From Opitutus sp. ER46 (GTDB lineage: Bacteria; Verrucomicrobiota; Verrucomicrobiia; Opitutales; Opitutaceae), in NCBI RefSeq assembly GCF_003054705.1, contig NZ_QAYX01000023.1, positions 124,001 through 188,000 on the forward strand: a stretch of 64,000 nucleotides of DNA. Direction: 5' to 3'. The translations under genes were made by a program, and so were the position numbers. This document shows positions 44,425-51,356 of the stretch, piece by piece (position 1 is the stretch's first letter; every line of letters begins with the position of its first letter). The notes beneath the pieces were generated by a model, which saw nothing but the letters and a program-made list of their open reading frames with translations, searched no databases and was not told the origin of the DNA.

Positions 44425-44452
44425 GTTGGTGGGGCGGGAGGGGGCTATCCGC

Positions 44453-45004
44453 TCACTGCCAGCGGCTCGGCACCCAGACGTAGCCGTTGCCCTGGGGCTC
44501 CCAGTGGCCGGTGACGAACGTGCGCGCGCCAGACGGGGGCGTCTCCCAATGCCCCGGCACCCACTGGTAGTTGCGACCGTCGCCGGCGTATTCGTAGTGG
44601 CCGCGAACCCAGACGGCGTTGGGCGTCGGCTGCGGCGTCGGGACGTCCTGGGGTTCCGCGGTGGGCGTGGGCGGCGGCTGGGTGACGACGGCGCCCGTGC
44701 CGTATTGGTTCTGGCCATACTGGCCTCCCTGGGTGGTGGGCGGGATGATCTGCGTTTCGGTGCCCTGCTGCTGGTCGCGGTGCCGGCCGTAGGCCCCGCC
44801 GGCGAGGCCGCCGGCGGCGGCGCCGATGGCGGCCCCGGCGAGCTTGTTGTTTCCGTCGCCGACATTGTTGCCGATGATGGCGCCGCCGAGCGCACCGATG
44901 GCAGCGCCGGCCGCGGCGCCGCGTTCCGTGTTGGGACCCGTGCTGGCGCAGCCCGCGGCGAGGGCCGAAAGGGCGAGAGAGAGCGTGAGGTGTTTCGCGT
45001 TCAT
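44453..45004 (-). CDS. Glycine-zipper lipoprotein with WxxGHW repeats
   Basis: A 183-residue predicted lipoprotein: signal peptide LTLSLALSALAAGC with lipobox Cys19. A glycine-zipper segment follows at about 30-72 (GAAAGAAIGALGGAIIGNNVG and a second unit). After a Gln/Pro/Thr linker come three aromatic repeats near the C-terminus: VWVRGHYEY, QWVPGHWET and FVTGHWEPQGNGYVWVPSRW, the YXWGXW/WVPGHW type. Such proteins are often outer-membrane or envelope-linked. ATG at 45004. Confidence 0.85.
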   Translation of the reverse strand: MNAKHLTLSLALSALAAGCASTGPNTERGAAAGAAIGALGGAIIGNNVGDGNNKLAGAAIGAAAGGLAGGAYGRHRDQQQGTETQIIPPTTQGGQYGQNQYGTGAVVTQPPPTPTAEPQDVPTPQPTPNAVWVRGHYEYAGDGRNYQWVPGHWETPPSGARTFVTGHWEPQGNGYVWVPSRWQ

Positions 45005-45152
45005 GGTGCCGCATAGTCGCGGGGTCCGGGTGACGGTTCCCGCCCGGGACCGGCGTGGCTGGGCCAGGGAGGCGCATATCGATGCGCCGGGTGCAATCCG
45101 GTGGGGTGGCGGCGGTTGACCGACCGGGGTTTTGTGCTACTGCTGACCCCTC

Positions 45153-45659
45153 ATGCCGGCCATCTCACCACGCGGAAAGAAACCCGACGCATCACCTCGC
45201 CGGGGAGGGCGGTCCGCGCCGGTGCGCGCGCTGGGTGGAACGGTTTACGTCACGCGCCAGGTGCATTTCAACTCGGCGCACCGGCTCGAAAACCCGACGA
45301 AGAGCCTGCGTTGGAACCAGGCTCAATATGGGGCTTGTACCCGCCCCCACTGGCACGGGCACAACTACGTGCTCGAAGTAACAGTGGCCGGCACCCCGGA
45401 TCCGGAGACCGGCTACGTGTTGGACCTGGGCATGTTGAAGGAGATTCTCAACCGGGCGATCGTGGAGCCCTGCGATCATCGCAACCTCAACACCGACGTG
45501 CCATTCCTGCGCGGCGTGATCCCGACGACCGAAAACCTCGTGATCGCGTTCTGGCAGCGGATTGAGCCGCTCCTGCCATGCGGCCGGCTGCACCGGGTGC
45601 GGCTCTACGAGACGCCGCGCAACTTCGCCGAGTACAACGGCCCGGACGCGCCGCTGTGA
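45153..45659 (+). CDS. 6-pyruvoyl-tetrahydropterin synthase (PTPS/QueD family)
   Basis: A 168-residue enzyme. The zinc ligands His43 (FNSAHRL) and the HGH pair His68/His70 (HWHGHNY), the catalytic Cys62 (GACTR), the Asp/His of CDHRNLNTDVP and the closing YET are all visible. The stretch CDHRNLNTDVPF...TTEN reads more like eukaryotic-type PTPS than like QueD. It converts dihydroneopterin triphosphate to 6-pyruvoyl-tetrahydropterin, or to 6-carboxytetrahydropterin if QueD. An N-terminal basic tail of about 30 residues is unusual. The next gene is GTP cyclohydrolase FolE2, which makes its substrate; no queC, queE or queF is in the window. Confidence 0.85.
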   Translation: MPAISPRGKKPDASPRRGGRSAPVRALGGTVYVTRQVHFNSAHRLENPTKSLRWNQAQYGACTRPHWHGHNYVLEVTVAGTPDPETGYVLDLGMLKEILNRAIVEPCDHRNLNTDVPFLRGVIPTTENLVIAFWQRIEPLLPCGRLHRVRLYETPRNFAEYNGPDAPL

Positions 45660-45741
45660 CGACCTTTCAGCCAGCTAATCCCGCCGTGTCGGGACTACGG
45701 TTATCGTATCCAACCGCCTGGCCCCTGCATCAAAAACGAAC

Positions 45742-46722
45742 ATGAGCAAAGCCAAACCAATGTACCTCCACCGCTCGGCGAGCGGCACTGCGCCCCGGAT
45801 TGCGCGTCGTTATGACGCGGCCTTCCGCGTGACGCCGCAGTACCGCGCCTCGCTTCCCGACATGATGGAAGCGGAGCATGACGCCATTCAGGGGGCCCAC
45901 GTCCCGATTCAGCAGGTCGGGGTGCATAATTTTCGGCTGCCGCTGAAGTTCCGGACCAAGCAGAAGGAGATCGTCACGCTGGAGGCCAGCGTCACGGGGA
46001 CCGTCTCGCTGGAGGCGGACCTCAAGGGCATCAACATGAGCCGCATCGTCCGCTCGTTCTACGAGCACAAGGACGCGGTGTTCACCGGCGAGTGGATGGG
46101 CCGCATCCTGCGCGCCTACCTGCGCAACGTGGCGACCAAGGATGCGCGGCTGCGGGTAAAATTTTCGTATCCGATGCTGCAGCGCAGCCTGCGAAGCGGA
46201 CTCGAGGGCTACCAGTTCTACGACGTGGCTTGGGAAGGGGTGATGACGCGCGGCGGCGACTACCGCCGGTTCATCCACTTCGACTTCGTGTATTCCTCGG
46301 CCTGCCCCTGCTCGGCGGAGCTGTCGGAACATGCGCGCGACACGCGGGGCATGTACACGGTGCCGCATTCGCAGCGCAGCAAGGCGCGCGTGACGGTGGA
46401 GGAGGCGCCGGGGAAGAAGATCTGGATCGAGGACATCCAGGCGCTGTGCGCGCGCGGACTGCAAACGGAGACGCAGGTGATGGTGAAGCGCGAGGACGAG
46501 CAGGCGTTTGCCGAGCTGAATGGCGCGCATCTCAAGTTCGTCGAGGATGCGGCGCGGCTGCTGTACCGGGAGTTTGACGCCGACCCGCGCATCCGGGACT
46601 TCCGGATCGCGTGCTCGCACCTCGAATCGCTGCACTCGCACGACGCCGTGAGCGTGATCTGCAAGGGCGTGAAGGGCGGCTTCAATGCCGACTTCATGGA
46701 CTTTGGGTCGCTCGTCTGCTGA
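45742..46722 (+). CDS. folE2: GTP cyclohydrolase FolE2
   Basis: A 326-residue type IB GTP cyclohydrolase, making dihydroneopterin triphosphate from GTP. It shows the FolE2 core: [24 protein letters not shown] and the active-site cysteine motif SSACPCS, with Cys188 and Cys190, followed by [19 protein letters not shown]. Late motifs [15 protein letters not shown] and NLESLHSH-like ([11 protein letters not shown]) are present. Length is a little above the usual about 260-300. It sits between PTPS (82-base gap) and an SDR (18-base gap), so the three genes read as a pterin operon. Confidence 0.93.
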   Translation: MSKAKPMYLHRSASGTAPRIARRYDAAFRVTPQYRASLPDMMEAEHDAIQGAHVPIQQVGVHNFRLPLKFRTKQKEIVTLEASVTGTVSLEADLKGINMSRIVRSFYEHKDAVFTGEWMGRILRAYLRNVATKDARLRVKFSYPMLQRSLRSGLEGYQFYDVAWEGVMTRGGDYRRFIHFDFVYSSACPCSAELSEHARDTRGMYTVPHSQRSKARVTVEEAPGKKIWIEDIQALCARGLQTETQVMVKREDEQAFAELNGAHLKFVEDAARLLYREFDADPRIRDFRIACSHLESLHSHDAVSVICKGVKGGFNADFMDFGSLVC

Positions 46723-46740
46723 CGCGTGTTCCGTCCGCCC

Positions 46741-47448
46741 ATGAAGACGGTCGTGGTGATCACCGGTGCCTCGCAGGGAATTGGCGCGGCGATCGCGCGG
46801 GCGTTTGCCCGCGCGGTGCCCGGCGTCGTGCTGGCGCTGGTCGCGCGGAATGCGCGCAAGCTCGGCGCGGTGGCGAAGGCGTGCGGGCGGCTGGGCGCGA
46901 AGGCGGAGGTGTTCCCGTGCGACGTGACCGATGCAGCCGCGGTGGCGCAGCTGGCGGTGAGCGTGCGGCGACGGCTCGGTCCGGTGGATGTCTTGGTCAA
47001 CAACGCCGGCAAGTTTGTCTCGGCGCCGTTCACGACGATGACGGTGGCGCAGTTTGATGAGGTGCTCGCGGCGAACCTCCGGAGCACGTTCCTGGTGTCG
47101 CGCGCGTTCGTGCCGGCGATGGTGCGGCGCGGGCGGGGGGACGTCTTCAACATGGGTTCGATCGCCGGGCTCGACGCGTACCGCGGAGGCACCGGGTATT
47201 CAGCAGCGAAGTTCGGGGTGCGGGGCCTCAGCAAAGTGATGCGGGCGGAGTTGCGCGACAAAGGCGTGCGCGTCTGCTGCGTGGAACCGGGCGCGACCTC
47301 GTCGCCTTCCTGGGCGGGCAGCGGGGTGGATCCGCGACGGATGATGCCAGCGGACGATGTGGCGCAGGCGTTTGTGGGTGTTTACCAGCTGTCGCGGCGG
47401 ACCGTCGTCGAGGAGATCGTGCTACGGCCGCAGCGAGGGGATGTGTGA
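46741..47448 (+). CDS. Classical SDR, sepiapterin-reductase-like
   Basis: A 235-residue short-chain dehydrogenase: TGASQGIG cofactor motif at about 8-15, VLVNNAGKF (NNAG), MGSIAG catalytic Ser, YSAAKFGVRG (YxxxK). The C-terminus, SRRTVVEEIVLRPQRGDV, resembles that of the bacterial sepiapterin reductase from Chlorobium as I remember it, and this, together with the position right after folE2 (18 bases), suggests it reduces a pyruvoyl-pterin. A generic ketoacyl or serine dehydrogenase of the same fold cannot be excluded from sequence alone. Confidence 0.75.
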   Translation: MKTVVVITGASQGIGAAIARAFARAVPGVVLALVARNARKLGAVAKACGRLGAKAEVFPCDVTDAAAVAQLAVSVRRRLGPVDVLVNNAGKFVSAPFTTMTVAQFDEVLAANLRSTFLVSRAFVPAMVRRGRGDVFNMGSIAGLDAYRGGTGYSAAKFGVRGLSKVMRAELRDKGVRVCCVEPGATSSPSWAGSGVDPRRMMPADDVAQAFVGVYQLSRRTVVEEIVLRPQRGDV

Positions 47449-47451
47449 AAA

Positions 47452-47495
47452 GGGAGTGAGGGAATGAGGGAGTGAGGGAATGAGGGAGTGAGAGT
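47452..47495. repeat. GTGARR-type array, locus 4 (8-bp unit)
   Basis: Alternating octamers GGGAGTGA and GGGAATGA, five units in a row (GGGAGTGA, GGGAATGA, GGGAGTGA, GGGAATGA, GGGAGTGA), starting four bases after the SDR stop. Same base bias as loci 1-3 but more regular. Confidence 0.7.
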
Positions 47496-47675
47496 GGAGG
47501 GGCGCGGAGCGGGGGAGGCCGGCCGAGGAATGCACGAGCGGAGGGGATAGGATCGTGCGAAATGTGGGATGGATGTTGGCCAATGAGGTGGGCGGGAATT
47601 CGCATCCTGCTGCGGTGCAACGTTCCGGAGCGTGGGGGCGATCACTGGCACGGGCGTCGCTTTAGGGTGGCCGCT

Positions 47676-48329
47676 ATGAATTTCGCAAACGCCCTCGGAT
47701 TTCTCGGAGTTGGTCTCGCGATGTGGCTGTTGCCGGTGGTGGCGCCGGGCTGGTTTCCGCGCCAGGCGGTGGACGGCTCCAGCACGCGGGAGATCTGGAC
47801 GCAGTTGATGGGAGTGACGCAGGTGGGACTGGGGCTGATCTTTCTGATGCGGCCGGCCTGGGAGCTGGCCGTCGGGCAATTGGTGATGCTGCGGGCGCGG
47901 CTGCCTCGGCGTGCCGTGGCCACCGCGGACTGGGCCCAGCCCTCGCCGTACGGCGAGCCTCTGGCCGTGGGCGTGGGGGCGGTCCCCGTAGCGGCTGCGG
48001 CGATGGCGCCTGCGTATCTCGAGCGCGACGACGCGGACGCGCTGGTGTTGCGCGGCGGGCACGCGGCGCTGTGGCGCTCGCTCGAACGCGCGCTCGGCAG
48101 CGACGGCGAACTGGCCCGATTTGCGGAGCGGATCGAGGCGCTCGACGGCGTCGCGGCACCGACGCGGGCGCATCCGATCGCTGCGGCGATGTTCCGGCAT
48201 CGGCCGCAGTCCTCGTTTGTGCACCTAGCGCAGTTGAACCTCATGGATTTTCCCACGCCGCAGCGCCGTGATGCGGGTGCGGAACTCATGGCGGCCCTCG
48301 CGGAGACGCGGGGCGCGGCCCAGGCCTGA
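47676..48329 (+). CDS. Hypothetical membrane-associated protein
   Basis: A 217-residue protein not recognised. It has an N-terminal hydrophobic segment (ALGFLGVGLAMWLLPVVAPGW), a second weaker hydrophobic stretch (LMGVTQVGLGLIFLMRPAW) and then a soluble, Ala-rich part with no clear motif. The two segments resemble a small two-helix membrane module, so the protein is likely inner-membrane. ATG at 47676 immediately precedes the first hydrophobic run. It is followed by a hairpin at 48361-48386. Neighbours on either side belong to other systems. Confidence 0.6.
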   Translation: MNFANALGFLGVGLAMWLLPVVAPGWFPRQAVDGSSTREIWTQLMGVTQVGLGLIFLMRPAWELAVGQLVMLRARLPRRAVATADWAQPSPYGEPLAVGVGAVPVAAAAMAPAYLERDDADALVLRGGHAALWRSLERALGSDGELARFAERIEALDGVAAPTRAHPIAAAMFRHRPQSSFVHLAQLNLMDFPTPQRRDAGAELMAALAETRGAAQA

Positions 48330-48360
48330 TCGGCTCGGCATAGACTGCGTAGCTTCAACT

Positions 48361-48386
48361 TCGCCCGGGTGGAAATGTCCGGGCGA
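48361..48386 (+). terminator. Possible terminator hairpin
   Basis: TCGCCCGG at 48361-48368 pairs with CCGGGCGA at 48379-48386 (8 bp, 10-base loop), 30 bases after the stop of the hypothetical membrane protein. The tail has few T residues, so termination is uncertain. Confidence 0.4.
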
Positions 48387-48512
48387 ATCTTCGCATTTAC
48401 ACGTAGCGCTTAACCACGGGCCCGAGGCGAAAGTCCGACGGCGGGATTGCTAAGTGTTTTTGGCGGTGTAGTACCGAGCGGCGTAGCCGTAACCTGTTGG
48501 TGACCCTCTGTC

Positions 48513-49232
48513 ATGCCCACCACACCTACCGTGCCCACCGCCGCTCCCCACCCCGCCGCGACGAAGCCAACGAAGCCGCATCCGATGCGCGTCTGGATCG
48601 TTGAAGACCATCAGTTGTTTTGCGAATTGCTGATCGATTACCTGAAGGCGGCGGCGCACGTGGAGGTCGTGGGCACGAGCGTCGACCAGGCCCCGCTGTT
48701 TCGCGAACTCGGGACGCGGGAGATCGACGTCGTGGTGCTCGATCTGAATCTGCAGGGTGCGGGTGGCATGCGCGTGCTCGAGGAACTGGGCAAGCTGCCG
48801 AAGGCGCCACAGGTGGTGATCCTGAGCGCGACGGCCACGGAGCACTCGGTGAACCTGGCGGTGCGGCTGGGCGCGCGCGCCTACATCGACAAGGGGGCGT
48901 CGTTGAACGAACTCCTCCTGGCGTTTGAGCAGATCGCGCAGGGTGGGGTGTATTTCAGCGATCTGCCGCGTCGCGTGCTGATCGACCTCGCCGCCAGGCG
49001 GGGACGCGTGGAGGAAGACAAGGTGACGGTGCGCGAGACGGAGGTGCTGGCTCGGCTGGCGCGCGGGGAAGCGATCAAGGAAGTTGCGGGCGACATCGGG
49101 GTCTCGAAGTGGGCGGTGTACCGGATCCGCAACGAACTGCGCCGGAAGCTGGAACTCGCCGACGACAAGGAGCTGATTGAGTACGCGCTGAAAATCGGCC
49201 TGGCCGAGGGACCCGCTGATCACGCGCCCTGA
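48513..49232 (+). CDS. NarL/LuxR-family response regulator
   Basis: A 239-residue two-component regulator. After a Pro/Thr-rich leader of 24 residues comes the receiver domain, MRVWIVEDHQLF (acidic pair), VVVLDLNLQG (phospho-acceptor Asp about 76), LSATAT and YIDKG (Lys). The C-terminal LuxR helix-turn-helix is VTVRETEVLARLARGEAIKEVAGDIGVSKWAVYRIRNELRRKL. The ATG at 48513 starts the leader; ATG 48585 begins the receiver proper and may be the real start. No cognate kinase is next to it; the nearest are the kinases at 33-40 kb. Confidence 0.9.
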   Translation: MPTTPTVPTAAPHPAATKPTKPHPMRVWIVEDHQLFCELLIDYLKAAAHVEVVGTSVDQAPLFRELGTREIDVVVLDLNLQGAGGMRVLEELGKLPKAPQVVILSATATEHSVNLAVRLGARAYIDKGASLNELLLAFEQIAQGGVYFSDLPRRVLIDLAARRGRVEEDKVTVRETEVLARLARGEAIKEVAGDIGVSKWAVYRIRNELRRKLELADDKELIEYALKIGLAEGPADHAP

Positions 49233-49260
49233 AGAGGGGCGCGGGCGGGCGGGCATCTGC

Positions 49261-50112
49261 TCACGCGGCCTTGTGGTGATGCGCGGTGCGCTTCCGGGTG
49301 GATTTGGCCGCTTTGGCGGTCTTGCCCGCGGACTTGCCGGTGGCCGCAAGGCTCTCCTGCAGGACCTTGACGAGGTCCACGACATTGGTGGCCGCGGCGG
49401 GTCGTTTCTTGTGGCCGGGCAGTTCCTTGCCGCCGGCCTTGATCTTCTGGTCGACGAGTTTCAGCACCGCCGCGGCGTACTCGTCCTGGTACCGCTCGGG
49501 CTTCCAATCGGTGCTCATCTGGTTGACGAGCACCTTGGCCATCTCCTTCTCGCGTGCCCCGAGCTTCTGCTCGGCGGGGACCTTGATGGCCTCGGCGGGT
49601 GAAATCTCATTGGCGAAGTGCATGAGCTCCATCACGAGCAACGAGCCGTCGGGCTTGACCGCTGCGAGGTGCTCCCGGTTGCGCAGCGTAACCTTGGCGA
49701 TGCCCACCTTGCCGGTTTCGGTGAGCACGTCGCGCAGCAAAGCATAAGCCCCGGCACCGCCCTTCATTGGTTCGAGATAGTAAGGCGTGTGGAAGAAGAC
49801 GGGATCGATCTGGTCGAGCTCCACAAAGTCCTGGATCGAGATCGTCTCGGTTGAGGCGAGTTCGACGGCATCGAAGTCCTTCTCCTCAAACACCACGAAT
49901 TTGTCCTTCTCGTACTCGTAGCCCTTCACGATGTCGTCCCATGACACTTCCTGGCCATCGACCTCGGCCACGCGCTTGTAACGGATGGGGCTTAGGTCCC
50001 GACGCCGCAGCATCTTGAAGGAAATCTTCTCGCCGCTCGACGTGGCCGAGAAGACCGAGATCGGGATCGTGACCAAGCCAAAGCTGATGGAACCCTTCCA
50101 GATTGGTCTCAT
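49261..50112 (-). CDS. ku: Ku protein, DNA-end binding (NHEJ)
   Basis: A 283-residue bacterial Ku homodimer that binds double-strand breaks for non-homologous end joining with LigD. It starts MRPIWKGSISFGLVTIPISVF, the invariant family opening, and has RYKRVAEVDGQEVSWDDIVKGYEYEKDKFV, then IDPVFFHTPYYLEP and LGAREKEMAKVLVNQM. The C-terminal tail is Lys/Ala/His-rich (SAGKTAKAAKSTRKRTAHHH), a type thought to aid DNA binding. ATG at 50112 is chosen for the canonical start. No ligD is in the window. Confidence 0.95.
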   Translation of the reverse strand: MRPIWKGSISFGLVTIPISVFSATSSGEKISFKMLRRRDLSPIRYKRVAEVDGQEVSWDDIVKGYEYEKDKFVVFEEKDFDAVELASTETISIQDFVELDQIDPVFFHTPYYLEPMKGGAGAYALLRDVLTETGKVGIAKVTLRNREHLAAVKPDGSLLVMELMHFANEISPAEAIKVPAEQKLGAREKEMAKVLVNQMSTDWKPERYQDEYAAAVLKLVDQKIKAGGKELPGHKKRPAAATNVVDLVKVLQESLAATGKSAGKTAKAAKSTRKRTAHHHKAA

Positions 50113-50263
50113 GCCCAGGACAGACCCGGTCCGAAAGCCGCTGGGCACGAATGTGAATAACTTGTGGGCAGGGGATGTTCCGACGTGTGCGGCCAAGACC
50201 TAAGTGTTTACGGTTTAGGCCATTCAGTAATGCCGTGCGTGACCGGTGAGTTTCTGTCCGCAG

Positions 50264-50599
50264 CTATTCCTGGCGCGTCGACTTCAGGGATTCCGCGCCA
50301 GGAAATGGGATGACGTTCGTTTCAGGAGCGCCGACGCCATCCGGATCTTGTCCAAGAAGATGCAGCGCGTGGCGATGAGCGAGGCGAGCTTCGTTTGCCT
50401 CGGGCTGGCTGGCGCTCGCCCATGCGGTCTGCTCAATGAGCTTCCTGATCAGGGCGCGTTTGGCGGTGTTGCTGCGGGGCTCACTTCGGGCGGAACGTTT
50501 CATCTGGACCAGAAGGGCCAAGATGAAAGCGCGGCGGGAATTCTGACCAGCTGAAAACCGCCGCTGTCCTGCGAATGCGTTGCCGCCAATCCGTGCCAA
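50264..50599 (-). CDS. Small hypothetical protein (uncertain)
   Basis: A possible 111-residue protein (or 79 residues from the ATG at 50503). It is basic in the middle (RSNTAKRALIRKLIEQTAW) and ends NVIPFPGAESLKS, a tail type sometimes seen in real small proteins. No family is recognised, no ribosome-binding site is clear and an equally long frame exists on the other strand, so it may not be a gene. Confidence 0.3.
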   Translation of the reverse strand: MARIGGNAFAGQRRFSAGQNSRRAFILALLVQMKRSARSEPRSNTAKRALIRKLIEQTAWASASQPEANEARLAHRHALHLLGQDPDGVGAPETNVIPFPGAESLKSTRQE

Positions 50600-50618
50600 T
50601 AACGCGTAGGCCTAAGGA

Positions 50619-50635
50619 GTTCCCCTAGGGGGAAC
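50619..50635. promoter_or_regulatory. Palindrome GTTCCCCTAGGGGGAAC, possible operator
   Basis: A 17-base near-perfect palindrome with a CCCCTAGGGG core, 119 bases upstream of the Cache gene. The shape (CCCCT-AGGGG) is like half-sites of NarL/LuxR-type regulators, and such a regulator is encoded at 48513-49232, but the link is only a guess. Confidence 0.4.
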
Positions 50636-50753
50636 AGGCCGGGTTCTACTAAATCCCGCCTCCCACACTGTTCCGTAGCGGGAAATGGACGATATTCCGG
50701 GCGCGACGCGATCTGCGCCCGTGCCAAATCGCGGCGAAAACGTATTACCACCT

Positions 50754-51302
50754 ATGAATACCCTCGTACGAGCCCTTCGGGCCACGGTTCTCACTGCCGT
50801 TGTCGCTGGCTCGGCCGCTGTTGTCAGCGCTGCCGATGTCGATGCCGCCACTCAGTCCAAGGTCGATGCCCACATTGCTGAAATCAAAGCGTGGGCGGCC
50901 GATCCTGCCATCGTTGCCGCCGTCGTTGCGCCGCAGCCCGCGGAGCATGCGACGATCACACAGGAAAAATGGAAGAGCCTCAGTCTGCTCGACCCGCTCG
51001 TCCGCTCCTTCACGAAGAACGAGGCGGCGGCCGTGTTGAAGGCCAAGCGCACCGCCTGGGTGAACGAGGCCTTCGTCTCCAACGCCAAGGGCCAGAAAGT
51101 CGCTTTCCTCGGCAAACCGTCCAACTGGTCGCACCTCGGTAATCCGAAGCACGACGATCCGATGGCCGGCAAGGTCTGGCAGGGCACCATCGCGGTCGAC
51201 GAGTCGACCGGGCTGCAGCAGCTCCAGGTGGCCGTGCCGGTGCTGAAAGACGGCAAGCCCGTGGGCTCGCTCATCGTCGGGCTCAACCTCGCCAAGCTGT
51301 AA
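50754..51302 (+). CDS. Secreted single-Cache-like sensor protein
   Basis: A 182-residue exported protein: signal peptide (TVLTAVVAGSAAVVSAAD) followed by one domain of the Cache/PAS-like kind, with helix DVDAATQSKVDAHIAEIKAWAADPAIVAAV, the conserved W..N/EAFVSNAKGQKVAFLGKPSNWSHLGNP segment and the closing sheet GLQQLQVAVPVLKDGKPVGSLIVGLNL. This is the ligand-binding part normally found outside the membrane in chemoreceptors and kinases, but here it has no membrane anchor or signalling domain. The next gene, 54 bases on, is a chemoreceptor with only a helical-bundle sensor, so this protein may be its soluble ligand-binding partner. ATG at 50754. Confidence 0.75.
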   Translation: MNTLVRALRATVLTAVVAGSAAVVSAADVDAATQSKVDAHIAEIKAWAADPAIVAAVVAPQPAEHATITQEKWKSLSLLDPLVRSFTKNEAAAVLKAKRTAWVNEAFVSNAKGQKVAFLGKPSNWSHLGNPKHDDPMAGKVWQGTIAVDESTGLQQLQVAVPVLKDGKPVGSLIVGLNLAKL

Positions 51303-51356
51303 CTCTCTCCCCGGGGCCGCGGCTCTCCGCGGCCCCTCTCCCTTTACTGCTCTCCC

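Larger units (their letters stand above)
50113..50753. other. Long intergenic region upstream of ku and of the Cache protein
   Basis: 641 bases with no secure gene; a weak minus-strand frame lies at 50264-50599. From 50619 there is a palindrome, GTTCCCCTAGGGGGAAC, and further inverted pieces (ATCCCGC...GCGGGAA) lead to the Cache gene start at 50754. The promoters of ku (minus) and of the Cache/chemoreceptor pair (plus) must be here. Confidence 0.5.

Noticed and set aside
49261-50112. A complete NHEJ operon with LigD
   Set aside because: Only Ku is present; no ligase, primase or nuclease domain is seen within the window.
48451-50215. A shared CTAAGTGTTT word upstream of the NarL regulator and of Ku
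   Set aside because: Only ten bases match, and the orientation relative to the genes differs, so chance cannot be excluded.
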